DNA of 64,000 bases from CAWDPQ01 sp049642465 (lineage in GTDB: Bacteria; Acidobacteriota; Vicinamibacteria; Vicinamibacterales; 2-12-FULL-66-21), in assembly GCA_049642465.1 (NCBI GenBank), contig JBAROV010000148.1:23092-87091 (forward strand). The letters are read 5' to 3'. Below the pieces are notes generated by a model that made no database searches, had not been told where the DNA came from, and saw nothing but the letters and a program-made list of their open reading frames with translations. Positions 35,949-45,819 of this stretch are shown one piece after another. How positions within the stretch are numbered: position 1 is the first letter of the stretch; each line of letters starts with the position of its first letter. The position numbers were made by a program, and so were the translations under genes.

Positions 35949-36273
35949 GAGTGACCCGCTCCTTCAGCGTATTCCAGTTGTCGGCGGGCGTGCGTACATC
36001 GAGCGTGTCCGCCGCCTTCCATCGAACGTGACCGTGGCGCTGCAGCCGGAGAAGGAGAACCGCTACTTTCTCCACGCGATTGCGGTGATGGCGAACAGCG
36101 AGAAGGTGGGCTACGTGGCTCCCGAGATCGCGCGCCGATATTTTGCGCCGTTGGTCGAACACTCCGCGGTCGTGACCTGTCCGGGCCGTCGCGCGTCGGC
36201 GATCGATGACGAGTCGTCTGGCGTGGAGCTGCTCCTCGATTTCAGTGCCTTGTCGGTCCAACCGTTGCCTTGA
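35947..36273 (+). CDS. HIRAN-like domain protein
   Basis: This 108-residue protein (MSDPLLQRIPVVGGRAYIE) has the order expected for HIRAN: a start strand with VVGGRAY, VTVALQPEKENRYFLHAIAVMA, then KVGYVAPEIARRYFAPLV. The ENRYxxxAIxV and VGYxxxxxA pieces are the family hallmarks. HIRAN domains bind DNA ends or stalled forks when fused to helicases, but stand-alone versions exist. The ATG overlaps the divergent sirtuin start. Family call is by pattern only. Confidence 0.7.
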   Translation: MSDPLLQRIPVVGGRAYIERVRRLPSNVTVALQPEKENRYFLHAIAVMANSEKVGYVAPEIARRYFAPLVEHSAVVTCPGRRASAIDDESSGVELLLDFSALSVQPLP

Positions 36274-36314
36274 GGTGTCTAAGGTGCGGGACTGACACTG
36301 CACGAGCAGAGGTC

Positions 36315-36728
36315 GTGAGTACCGTCACTGTCGATATCACGGACCCCGGCGTCCGGCGCCTCAGTGCGACGGATTGGGCGCTTCGTGCCGGCGTCGCGCT
36401 GTTCTTTTGCGTATTTGCCGCAGAGAAGCTGGTGGGCTCCAACTGGAACGAGCTCTTCGCGGCCATTGGCCTCGGCCAGTGGTTCCGGTATTTCACCGGG
36501 GCCGTTCAGCTTGCGGGCGCGCTCCTGCTCCTCGTGCCCCGAACCGCGCGAATCGGCGGCGCGCTCATCGCATCAACGATGCTCGGCGCCATGGTCATGC
36601 ATGTAGCGGTGCTGGAGACTGGAGTTGGCGGGGCGATCATTCCAGCGGCGCTGCTGCCGCTTGTGGTTGCCGCTGCATGGAAGGGCCGCGGCGAAGTCGT
36701 AGAGGAGAGCGCATTGACGCTGCGCTGA
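36315..36728 (+). CDS. DoxX-like small membrane protein
   Basis: This protein has 137 residues from the GTG at 36315, with AGAGG just upstream. It has about four membrane helices (LRAGVALFFCVFAAEKL, YFTGAVQLAGALLLLVP, IGGALIASTMLGAMVMHVAVL, IIPAALLPLVVAAAW). The LFFCVFAAEKL start and GAVQLAGALLLL second helix match the DoxX/DoxD superfamily. The function is not known. It is the last chromosomal gene before the tRNA-fMet island. Confidence 0.75.
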   Translation: MSTVTVDITDPGVRRLSATDWALRAGVALFFCVFAAEKLVGSNWNELFAAIGLGQWFRYFTGAVQLAGALLLLVPRTARIGGALIASTMLGAMVMHVAVLETGVGGAIIPAALLPLVVAAAWKGRGEVVEESALTLR

Positions 36729-36751
36729 CGCAGCTGAGCAGCGCCGTTACG

Positions 36752-36780
36752 TTGATCTTTCGCTGATCCGCGTGTTACGA
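36752..36780 (+). promoter_or_regulatory. Likely promoter of tRNA-fMet
   Basis: A TTGATC -35-like hexamer (36752-36757) and a TTACGA -10-like hexamer (36775-36780) are separated by 17 bp. The predicted start is a few bases ahead of the tRNA at 36796. A stable-RNA gene needs a strong promoter here because the upstream gene ends at 36728. Confidence 0.5.
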
Positions 36781-36795
36781 TCGTGTTTTCCCTGA

Positions 36796-38460
<1,665 letters not shown>

Positions 38461-38472
38461 GGCTGGCGTGCC

Positions 38473-38664
38473 TCAATGAATCTCTGCAAAGTGGCGCGCT
38501 CGTTGCGCCTCGAACAGCTCCCGCGCAGCCTGACGGGCAAGCGCTCGGACGAAAGCGCGCAAATGCTCGTCACACTGCGCGTCGATCTGGTTGTTCGCGT
38601 TCGTGCGAACGTGCGGCCGATGTTGTCGCCGCCGCTCGCGCCGATGCCGTCGTCGTTCGGCCAT
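38473..38664 (-). CDS. Small basic/acidic helical protein upstream of the integrase
   Basis: This 63-residue ORF (MAERRRHRRERRRQHRP) has an Arg-rich N-terminus. An amphipathic helical tail follows, NNQIDAQCDEHLRAFVRALARQAARELFEAQRARHF. A start five codons earlier (38679) is possible. It lies 12 bp ahead of the integrase on the same strand and is likely co-transcribed. I recall similar short ORFs next to serine recombinases in such elements but cannot confirm. A recombination accessory role is only a guess. Confidence 0.5.
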   Translation of the reverse strand: MAERRRHRRERRRQHRPHVRTNANNQIDAQCDEHLRAFVRALARQAARELFEAQRARHFAEIH

Positions 38665-38679
38665 GATACGCCTGCCCAT

Positions 38680-39603
38680 GTTGAACGTCGATGCCGGTTT
38701 CGCGTGCTCGTTCTGCTGTGAATGGGCAGCACTGAGTGCGGCTCCGATGCATCGACGACTGACAGGCGAAGAGCCGTGGCAGCGTGACGATGTCGATTCT
38801 GAATTGTGGACGGATCTGGCGCTCTGGTCTGAGGCCGAAGCGCAGTCCGTTCCGATCGTTTGCTCCGCGGACGTGTCGTCGCGCGAGTCGGCGACCAGGA
38901 AGTGAATCGAAAGAGAAACGAATCGTGATCTTGGGCCGCCGATTCGTGTGCTCCACATCGGGCGATGTGAAGGGGGTTGCGGGTTGCAACCGTCTAAGAG
39001 AATTCGACAATAACGCCGTCCGCGCGCGTCGTCAAGAGGTTCACGTGAGGCCGTCGACAATTGCGCACCTGAGGTTCGCGGATCGCGCGGTCAAGGCCGC
39101 CAGCCGCGCGCATGCGCGGGCGGAGCAGCGCGGAGCGCCTTGAGCGCGCAACCGCGAAGCTCACAATCGAGTGCGGCGGCCGATGAAGAGACGGTGCACA
39201 TTGCGCGCGCCTTTGCGGACCGCGCTGATCGCATCGTGGAGATCGTCTACTCCGGCTGAGACAGAGACAGCGTGGCGTGAGCGACCTCTTCTGTGGCCGC
39301 GGGCGTGATCGCAGACCCGGCCAGATCTCGTGGTCGCTCACGCCACGGTATTGCCATTGACCGTCTCGCCGATGGCGTCACATCGGTGCGCGCGGCAAAG
39401 ACCGCCGCCCGGAGCGCTCGGCCAGTAAGTCGCGGCGCTGATTGCAGTTGGAACAAACCGCAGGCGGGTCCAGCAGGCTTCGCATTACTCGCGATTGGCA
39501 CTGGGCTGGATGCAACAGAGGGGGAACACCCCGCGCGAGGCCCTGTTCCCCCCACGGTTCCCCCTTTTGCATGTCATCGCCGAGATCACACACTTGTTGG
39601 AAA
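38680..39603. other. 924 bp with little recognisable coding content
   Basis: Between the small ORF ahead of the integrase and the HigBA operator there is no ORF I can support except a possible 39-codon one at 39140. Open frames on both strands are Arg/Ser/Ala-rich shadows of GC-rich sequence. The stretch should hold the promoter of the leftward integrase transcript. Confidence 0.6.
39140..39259 (+). CDS. Possible 39-residue protein
   Basis: A TTG-start ORF encodes an acidic helical C-terminus, ADEETVHIARAFADRADRIV, ending IVYSG. The amphipathic pattern looks protein-like, unlike its surroundings, and a GGAG lies just upstream. It is too short for certainty and the TTG start is weak; no family is recognised. 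Confidence 0.25.
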   Translation: MSAQPRSSQSSAAADEETVHIARAFADRADRIVEIVYSG

Positions 39604-39619
39604 ATCCCAGAACTGGGAT
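39604..39619. promoter_or_regulatory. Operator palindrome of the HigBA-like module (copy 1)
   Basis: The inverted repeat ATCCCAG-AA-CTGGGAT is perfect and overlaps a GGGATAAT -10-like element just ahead of the broken toxin gene. The same palindrome with one mismatch lies at 54492-54507 ahead of the paralogous antitoxin. An autorepressor site for the Xre-type antitoxin is the natural reading. Confidence 0.7.
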
Positions 39620-39626
39620 AATCGTG

Positions 39627-39937
39627 ATGTGCGACGTGCCTTGGCTGTGGACGAAAACCCGCGCGATTTACTGAGCCTTCCTGCGACGGTCATGGAGGAC
39701 ATGGGCAACTCTCTCGGATCGCGCAATTCGGCGGTATCGCGGCCAGCGCGACGCCTTGGAAGGGTTCGGTCCTGGCGTTTTGGTGGTCGTCGAGTCAAAC
39801 GATGGAACGCCTATTGAGCGGCGTACACCGTTCGGTTCGAGAAGGCGGTGTACGTCCGCCACGCTTTCCAGAAGAAGTCGCCGTCAAGCACCCGGCCTGC
39901 GAAGCGAGACGTGTCGATCTTTTTGCCAAAGGACTGA
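39627..39937 (+). pseudogene. Frameshifted HigB-like (Gp49/RelE-superfamily) toxin
   Basis: Pieces of a HigB/Gp49-type toxin occur in order but in three frames. LSLPATVMEDMG is in frame one. GFGPGVLVVVES and NDGTPIERRT follow in another. VRFEKAVYVRHAFQKKS and RPAKRDVSIFLPKD are in a third. The VRFxxAVYVxHAFQKKS block is the family hallmark. At least two frameshifts and probably a nonsense change separate them, so no full-length toxin can be made. The downstream antitoxin is intact. This is a decayed toxin-antitoxin pair. Confidence 0.75.
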
Positions 39938-39966
39938 GCGGAGCTCAGAACGATCACGAGTAGCAG

Positions 39967-40305
39967 ATGAAAAGTCGAAGCGCTGAGCCACGTGAACCAA
40001 TCACCCGCGGTACCGGAAACGTGTTCGCGGACTTCGGGTTTCCTGATGCCGCAGAACGTCAGGGAAAGCTGCGCCTCGCCTATGCCCTGAACCAGTTGCT
40101 GGATGATCGAAAGCTCTCGCAGGCCGAGGTTGCGAAGGTGTTGCGCCTGACCCAGCCGAAGGTTTCGGCCCTTCGCAAGCTTGCCGGCTTCTCCATCGAG
40201 CGCCTCATGAACCTGCTGACGGCACTCGACTGGGACGTGGAGATCGTCATTCGACGGAAGCCCGGGTCGCGGAAGACCGCCCGAGTCAGCGTCGTCGCGG
40301 GTTGA
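39967..40305 (+). CDS. Xre-family antitoxin, HigA-like (copy 1)
   Basis: This 112-residue protein has a helix-turn-helix core RLAYALNQLLDDRKLSQAEVAKVLRLTQPKVSALR and the ending LMNLLTALDWDVEIVIRRKP. This is the HigA-type antitoxin associated with Gp49-like toxins. It lies 30 bp behind the broken higB. A paralogue at 54537-54953 is closely similar across the HTH. Compared with it, copy 1 lacks two residues just after the recognition helix (ALRKLAG versus ALRHYKLAG). It probably still binds the upstream palindrome. Confidence 0.85.
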   Translation: MKSRSAEPREPITRGTGNVFADFGFPDAAERQGKLRLAYALNQLLDDRKLSQAEVAKVLRLTQPKVSALRKLAGFSIERLMNLLTALDWDVEIVIRRKPGSRKTARVSVVAG

Positions 40306-40374
40306 TCGGGCTCTCAAGGCGTAGGCCTCGGCTCAGCTTTTCATGAACTCCAGCGTCAAACGCCACGTGCTTGC

Positions 40375-41337
40375 TCAGCCACTGCAGTGTTCGCGAACAA
40401 ATCGTCGAGTCGCGGAGGTCGCCATGACCTCTAAGAAGTCGAATGGCGCCGTGCCAAATGCGCGCAACACGCGTACGTGGCCGTACGCGTCCAGATACGC
40501 AACCGCCCGATTGAGTCGACCGGGAGGCAATTGAACGATCTCTTGTAATGTCGGCCCGCTTAGCTCGTTCTTTCCAGCAATCGCGTTGGCGACTGCGCAA
40601 AGATCATCGTCAGGGTTGTGATCCAGTTCTTCTCGAAAATGAAGGTAAAGAGCATAGGTAGGTTCAAGGTCAGAGAAGTCGTACGGAGCGGTGCCCATGG
40701 TCTGAATCAATTTGACTAGACCGTAACTCTCCAACTCCTCGACCGCATCGTTCACGTCCTCGGCGCTCATGAACGAGGCAAGATCGTGAACTTCTTTGGC
40801 GGGAAAGTACCGTTCCAGCCCTGCGCTATCATCACGAAGCCTCACCAACGCCGAACCGAGGGTGCTCGCCTCTGGCGAAAGGCCGCCGACACTCTGACGC
40901 AAGCGTCTTACAAACTCTGGAGGCTGACCGACTGGAGGTTTTTCGGAGACGCCGTGCAGCGTCTTCACGATCTCTCGAAGGCCTGTGTCGTAGTTGTCCG
41001 CAAGATTGACCCAACGCAGCGTGCGAAGGGGAACAGGAATGCTCGTCGGCTCCAGAACAACTGGAATGACCTTTAGAACGCCTTCCAGCCGTCGAATAAG
41101 TGCTGCGTCAAGTTCCTCTCGAACCCACCGTGACTTCACGCTGTTTGGTGACAGCAACACGAGAAAGAAAGAAGCGTTAGCAAGCCCCTCCACGAAGATT
41201 CTCTGAATCAGCGAGTCTCCAGCGCCGATCTCCCAGAGGTCGAACCACGTGTCCACGCCATGCCTCTGCAGATCTGCTGCGAGCTTGTTGGCCGTGTCCT
41301 TATCCTGTTGTGAGTAGCTCAGAAAAGCCTTCGGCAT
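40375..41337 (-). CDS. TIR-domain protein with two winged-helix-like C-terminal repeats
   Basis: This 320-residue protein begins with a TIR domain (about 1-130): AFLSYSQQDKDTANKLAADL, WFDLWEIGAGDSL, FFLVLLSPNSVKSRW. A WxxxE pair (Trp71, Glu75 in SRWVREELDAAL) occupies the usual place of the catalytic glutamate of TIR NADases. The C-terminal half holds two related ~75-residue repeats (about 165-238 and 243-318), each with a VxxLESYG- or YLDAYG-like helix and the shared phrase GTAP(Y/F)DF. I read these as tandem winged-helix-like modules. It shares one base with the upstream membrane-protein gene (TGATG). A defence or NAD-signalling role is inference. Confidence 0.8.
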   Translation of the reverse strand: MPKAFLSYSQQDKDTANKLAADLQRHGVDTWFDLWEIGAGDSLIQRIFVEGLANASFFLVLLSPNSVKSRWVREELDAALIRRLEGVLKVIPVVLEPTSIPVPLRTLRWVNLADNYDTGLREIVKTLHGVSEKPPVGQPPEFVRRLRQSVGGLSPEASTLGSALVRLRDDSAGLERYFPAKEVHDLASFMSAEDVNDAVEELESYGLVKLIQTMGTAPYDFSDLEPTYALYLHFREELDHNPDDDLCAVANAIAGKNELSGPTLQEIVQLPPGRLNRAVAYLDAYGHVRVLRAFGTAPFDFLEVMATSATRRFVREHCSG

Positions 41338-41852
41338 CAGGGGCCTTCCAATCGTGTAGCCGCTCGCACCGTACGGCCGGAGGGTGTCGTGGCAACTCGG
41401 ATCTGCCGAAGGCCAAACCTCTGTGTCCGGTAGTCGCGAAGGTGCGCGGGTGAGATCCAGATCGCGCGACCTTGAACGTGCCCGTCGGCGGTCCGAGACT
41501 CAAGCTCAACAAGAGCGAATGAGATCTCAAGATCTGCATCGTGGCGGATCAACTCGACCACTCGCCCAGGTTCGACGTCAGGATGTCCGTCGAACACGAA
41601 CAGGGCTTGCCGCTCGCGGAAATGCCAAGCCAAGAGCTGTGCTTCCTGTCGAGCGGCGACCGCACCGACCCAGGCTTCTCGAACTGCTGAAATCGCAACC
41701 GCGACCAGGAGAACGATGAGTAGCAGCACCGCAACGAGCGTTGTGCGCCCAACAAGTACCGCGGTCGGTAGGACGAGAGCACCGATGATGGACGCCACTC
41801 CCGTCCCGACAGTCCACCAGGACGTCAGAGCCCGCCGGAGCACTCGCCACAT
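41337..41852 (-). CDS. Membrane protein co-transcribed with the TIR gene
   Basis: The protein has 171 residues from the ATG at 41852; the frame is open to 41918. It has two adjacent membrane helices (VGTGVASIIGALVLPTAVLVG and TLVAVLLLIVLLVAVAISAV). A C-terminal cytoplasmic-type domain follows with VFDGHPDVEPGRVVELIRHDADLEI. The stop codon overlaps the TIR start by one base, so the two proteins should be made together. The pair could be a membrane-tethered sensor or effector with its TIR partner. I do not recognise the family. Confidence 0.65.
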   Translation of the reverse strand: MWRVLRRALTSWWTVGTGVASIIGALVLPTAVLVGRTTLVAVLLLIVLLVAVAISAVREAWVGAVAARQEAQLLAWHFRERQALFVFDGHPDVEPGRVVELIRHDADLEISFALVELESRTADGHVQGRAIWISPAHLRDYRTQRFGLRQIRVATTPSGRTVRAATRLEGP

Positions 41853-41938
41853 TAAGAGCGTAGGCGTAAGCACCTCGTTTGACCGCCGCTCATCGTAGCA
41901 CGTACAATGGTGCTGCACGAAGCTTACGTGCTCACAAC

Positions 41939-42172
41939 ATGAAAACCAACATTACTCTCAAAATCGACGCCGACATCCTACGAGAAGCCCGAGTCGTTGC
42001 AGCTGAAGAGGGCCGCTCCATCAGCGCCCTTCTGACGGACAGACTCGAAGCTATCGTGAGGGAACGGAAGGCCTTCGATAAGGCGCGCCGCCGCGCACTT
42101 GCGAGACTGCGCGGAGGCCTGAATCTGCAATGGGCACCGCCCAAATCGCGAGACGAACTGCATGAGCGATAA
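41939..42172 (+). CDS. VapB-like ribbon-helix-helix antitoxin
   Basis: This protein has 77 residues from the ATG at 41939: MKTNITLKIDADILREARVVAAEEGRSISALLTDRLEAIV is a ribbon-helix-helix dimerisation and DNA-binding segment. A basic C-terminus that would wrap the toxin follows. It overlaps the PIN-domain gene by 11 bp, the usual coupling in vapBC. It should repress its own operon together with the toxin. Confidence 0.88.
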   Translation: MKTNITLKIDADILREARVVAAEEGRSISALLTDRLEAIVRERKAFDKARRRALARLRGGLNLQWAPPKSRDELHER

Positions 42173-42584
42173 GTTCTTCGTCGACACCAACATCCTGATG
42201 TACGCGCATGATTCGTCCGCGGGGGAGAAGCATGAGCGCGCGAAGGCCCTCTTGGAGGTCCTCTGGCGCGATCGAACAGGCGTTGTGATCACGCAGGTGC
42301 TCCAAGAACTCACGGTCAATCTGCGCCGAAAGGCAGGCCGTCCACTTGACGCGAGGGCCACGCGTGAAATCGTCGCGGATTACTTGACGTGGCAAGTCGT
42401 CGTCAATGGCGGCGAGTCGATTCTCGATGCGCTCGACCTTGAGGAGCGTTATCAGATCTCGTTCTGGGACGCGCTCGTCCTTCACGCAGCGCACGCGTCA
42501 GGAGCAGAGGTTTTGTACTCGGAGGACCTTTCCCACGGACAGACGTACGGATCCGTGCGAGTTGTCAATCCATTGCGGGCGTGA
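42162..42584 (+). CDS. VapC-like PIN-domain ribonuclease toxin
   Basis: This 140-residue protein has the PIN acidic residues in order: FVDTNILMYAHD (Asp), QVLQELTVNL (Glu), ISFWDALVLHAA (Asp) and VLYSEDLSHG (Asp). This is an intact VapC that likely cleaves tRNA or other RNA in the cytoplasm until bound by the RHH antitoxin. The N-terminus overlaps the antitoxin gene. It is transcribed divergently from the TIR pair. Confidence 0.9.
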   Translation: MSDKFFVDTNILMYAHDSSAGEKHERAKALLEVLWRDRTGVVITQVLQELTVNLRRKAGRPLDARATREIVADYLTWQVVVNGGESILDALDLEERYQISFWDALVLHAAHASGAEVLYSEDLSHGQTYGSVRVVNPLRA

Positions 42585-42611
42585 CCGGCGCGATCTTCCA
42601 CACTGACTACC

Positions 42612-44363
42612 ATGGACCAAGCATGGTTTGAAATGTCTGACATCCGGCGGTCGAAACTTGCGACCGCCGTCTGGATTCCACTGAGGGCGGTTCAGAAGAT
42701 TGAGCGAACCGGCAAGTATGGCTTCGTGGGCTTCAAGGAGGACTTCTTCGGAGCCGGCTCCGTTGCCGTCCCTGTTGAGAACAAGGACGCTGCGATGCAG
42801 CTCGGTTGGGACTCCATTGGCATTGCGCACAATCACGCTGGATATGTCGAGGACGGCCGGTACATCCCGGCGGATGTCTACGTCAGTCACAGAGGCAATT
42901 TCGTCGGTGTAAATCTTGTTCTGGACCAACGCGGAAGCGGCGCAGAAAAATCAGAGTGGCATCTTCACCAGGACTTCGTGACGACGCTCGGTCTTAAGCG
43001 CGAAGGAGATATCTGGGTCAGGCCGGATGAAGACTACATTGAGGTCGGGAGAATGATTCGCGCCTCGGACGGTTCAAAGTCCAGACTGGAAGTGCGGGCA
43101 TCTCACCTGCGAGATTATCTGTGCGCACGTGGCATGGGTCTCATCGTGACTTCATATCGCGATCGCTCCGAGATCGTCGAGGACGCCTCGCACATTCTGT
43201 GGCCGAACGATCATGTGGAAGAGAAGCGTGATCGCGAGCGGTGGGCTGGACGCAAGATGGCGATCCATGAAGGCGGTGAGCCGTACGGTGAGGAGATGGC
43301 CGTCTTCCATGTCGCACGGACCGACGTCAATCCGGAAGACGACGTTCCCATACTAGGACTGCCGACGGACGAGAATCTCGAGTCTTCATCATGGACGAGG
43401 AAGTTCGAAGGGGTGAAGCTCTATCGCATATGGGGCGAGCTATGGCGGACAGAGTGGATTGATCCGGCCTCGGAGAGTCCCATTGTTCGAGGCGACAAGC
43501 TCGCGTCAACGGTGTCATTCGTCATCGATGCTGAAGGAAAGAAAGCGACTGGTGATACGCTCGTCGATTCTGGACGCTGGCTTTGGTTTAGGCCCACGGT
43601 GATCTCTGCTCTAATGAACCGGCGTGGTGGTTCGCTGAAATGGTACACAAGGGACACCGGGGCGATTGCGTGTCTTTCGGGCTATGACGTTCATTTTGGG
43701 GTGAACTCAATCGGCCTGGTGACCGTGTACGCAAAGGACGTCGCGCTGCTGCCTGAATGGCAGCAAAGAATCTGGGCCGCGCACAACGTTGGACCGGAGG
43801 GCAAGATCTCTGAGGAGCTTCAGGCTTCGCAAGTTCATGCGCGGCCTGCGCGGACGAAAGCGCCGGAGGACTTCATTCAGAAGGGCCTGGATCGCCTTCA
43901 AGAAATGGCCATAGCGAAACTCGGCGTCCCTATTCTTCGTGAACACAGCTACGTGAGAGAGCTGATTCCGCGCATTCATCGTTTTCGCGCCACGGACAGA
44001 GAGGGTCTATTCGCATTGGCGAAGGACGTCGCGCGCATTACGGCCGACGATTTAGATGAAAAGCAGCTCCAGACGATTGTGAACCCTCCCAAGGGTGAAA
44101 AGTGGGGTTCGTTGAAGTCGTTGGAGAAAGTTCTTGCGCTGAAGATCTCAGCTGACGACGCGCGGGCGATGCTGAGGGCTCTCGCCGGAATCTACGACTT
44201 GCGACTTGCCGACGCCCATCTGCCTAGCGAAAAAACGCTGGACGCGATCAAACTCGTTGGGCTCGACGAGGCGGTCCCGTTTGTTCATCAGGGTTACCAG
44301 CTCCTGGATGCAGCGGTTAGCAGTCTCTACCGCATTTGCGAGGTTATCGAAAAGGAGTGGTAG
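42612..44363 (+). CDS. Large protein of unknown function with C-terminal HEPN-like motif
   Basis: This 583-residue protein starts 27 bp after vapC. The body (about 1-400) is a beta-rich sequence with no motif I know (AVWIPLRAVQKIERTGKYGFVG near the N-terminus). The C-terminal ~100 residues are helical and contain IYDLRLADAHLPS, an R-x4-H arrangement typical of HEPN domains, followed by LLDAAVSSLYRICEVIEKEW. By eye its GC content is lower than neighbouring core genes. In a defence-type element with an adjacent second HEPN-like gene it may be a nuclease or its sensor. Coding is certain; function is open. Confidence 0.8.
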   Translation: MDQAWFEMSDIRRSKLATAVWIPLRAVQKIERTGKYGFVGFKEDFFGAGSVAVPVENKDAAMQLGWDSIGIAHNHAGYVEDGRYIPADVYVSHRGNFVGVNLVLDQRGSGAEKSEWHLHQDFVTTLGLKREGDIWVRPDEDYIEVGRMIRASDGSKSRLEVRASHLRDYLCARGMGLIVTSYRDRSEIVEDASHILWPNDHVEEKRDRERWAGRKMAIHEGGEPYGEEMAVFHVARTDVNPEDDVPILGLPTDENLESSSWTRKFEGVKLYRIWGELWRTEWIDPASESPIVRGDKLASTVSFVIDAEGKKATGDTLVDSGRWLWFRPTVISALMNRRGGSLKWYTRDTGAIACLSGYDVHFGVNSIGLVTVYAKDVALLPEWQQRIWAAHNVGPEGKISEELQASQVHARPARTKAPEDFIQKGLDRLQEMAIAKLGVPILREHSYVRELIPRIHRFRATDREGLFALAKDVARITADDLDEKQLQTIVNPPKGEKWGSLKSLEKVLALKISADDARAMLRALAGIYDLRLADAHLPSEKTLDAIKLVGLDEAVPFVHQGYQLLDAAVSSLYRICEVIEKEW

Positions 44364-44445
44364 ATCAAGGCCGCCGTCTTGGTGGGGCCTAACCCTGTTG
44401 CACGGAGTTTGCATTTCGTGGACGAATACCAAGTCATAGGCCGAG

Positions 44446-45765
44446 GTGCACTTCGATATGCGACGAGGCCCGGCGACGCACGAGCAAATCTCGCGAAGGG
44501 CGTACGAGATCTTTGAGGCGCGCGGACGCGAGGACGGGTTCGACCTTGACGATTGGCTACGGGCTGAACGTGAGTTAAACGGTGCGCGGGCGATCCAGAA
44601 GGAGACGATGGCACATCCGCACCTTGCGTTCTGTCCGTATCTATCCGTGCGGAAGGTCATCGAATTTGCCGACTGGCAGATCGGGCCGTTCGAGGCTTTC
44701 GATGACCGCTGGGGGGACGTGAAGTTCAAAGCACAATCGAAGGCATTTCTCGCAAAATTCGTCGACAACGCCGGCAAGCCGATCGAACACCCGAGCCTGC
44801 TATGTCGCCGCGGCGGCAAAATTGATGGGCAGCTACCGTCGCCGGAAGAGATCGAGGCGCTTGAGGCCGCGATCGCCTTCGCGTTCCTTGACGAGAACTC
44901 GCGCCGTACTCCGGAAACCGCACGCCAGGCGTGGAACGTGATCACCGCCGACAACGCGGAACCCTTTTTCTGGCCGATTGACGTCGAGGCCGGCTACGTG
45001 ACGGTTACAACCGGGTTGATGGTACGGACCCTCGGTGGTGGCTATCAGATCGCTGATGCCGAGCTCGCAATCAAACCTCCGCTCGACCTGCATTTGCCAC
45101 TCGGGTCCCAGACCGCTGATTCAGTGTGCCTGGACGCGATTTACACAACGGTGCTCTCGTCGCTTCGAGCGCCTGGCGCCAAACCGACGGCGGACCGCAT
45201 CAAGACTGCGATCGGATGGTTTGCGAAGGCTTGGCGTAATACCGCGACGGTCCATTTTCCCGAGCGCGTGGTGTTCCTCAAGACCGCCTTCGAGGCGATG
45301 ACCGGAACCAGCAAGAGCCACGTGAGCGCGCAGATGCTCCGGCAGCTGTTCGAAGCGGTCCCAGACACATCGGCCACGGACTCGGAACGGTTGGTCTGGT
45401 CTCCGGCCGAACGAGCCATCCACGCGTGGACGTTCATGAAGGGCGGAAAGCCACAGACCGTCCAGGTTACGGGTCTTGAGCATTGGTTCATGAGCTTTGC
45501 GGATGCGCGAAACACGATCATTCATCAAGGAGTCGTGCCGTCCCTCGCGTATACCAATCCGTCTAACGCGGAATACGAAGGCCCGTTCGTGTTCACCGCA
45601 GAATTTTTATTGCGCGCCGCCATCAAAGTGTCGCTCGCCCAATTTGGCTATCCGGATCTATGGCGATCGGCGTCCTGGCGGGCCGTTAAGGCCGCATATC
45701 GAGAGTTGGAGGCTGGAGAACGGTCCGAGGCGTCCTCAGCACGAGGCGATTCGTCGGACACTTAG
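44446..45765 (+). CDS. DUF2934-type N-terminus plus HEPN-like protein
   Basis: The protein has 439 residues from the GTG at 44446, or slightly less from the ATG at 44458. The N-terminus ATHEQISRRAYEIFEARGR with DDWLRAEREL matches the DUF2934 pattern. The C-terminal third is helical and includes FADARNTIIHQG, an R-N-x-x-x-H HEPN active-site motif, followed by FVFTAEFLLRAAIKVSLAQFG as in ApeA-like HEPN proteins. The fusion suggests an RNase-type effector. It follows the 583-residue gene after 82 bp on the same strand, so the two may act together. Confidence 0.75.
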   Translation: MHFDMRRGPATHEQISRRAYEIFEARGREDGFDLDDWLRAERELNGARAIQKETMAHPHLAFCPYLSVRKVIEFADWQIGPFEAFDDRWGDVKFKAQSKAFLAKFVDNAGKPIEHPSLLCRRGGKIDGQLPSPEEIEALEAAIAFAFLDENSRRTPETARQAWNVITADNAEPFFWPIDVEAGYVTVTTGLMVRTLGGGYQIADAELAIKPPLDLHLPLGSQTADSVCLDAIYTTVLSSLRAPGAKPTADRIKTAIGWFAKAWRNTATVHFPERVVFLKTAFEAMTGTSKSHVSAQMLRQLFEAVPDTSATDSERLVWSPAERAIHAWTFMKGGKPQTVQVTGLEHWFMSFADARNTIIHQGVVPSLAYTNPSNAEYEGPFVFTAEFLLRAAIKVSLAQFGYPDLWRSASWRAVKAAYRELEAGERSEASSARGDSSDT

Positions 45766-45819
45766 CTCTAGTGACCGATCGCACGGGCACCGCGGACGAG
45801 TGTAGTAGCCTGTCGGGAG

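Noticed and set aside
38591..38905. Plus-strand frame reading MLNVDAGFACSFCCEWAALS in the integrase-proximal region
   Set aside because: Composition is borderline and it is antisense to the small ORF that is better placed ahead of the integrase; no family recognised.
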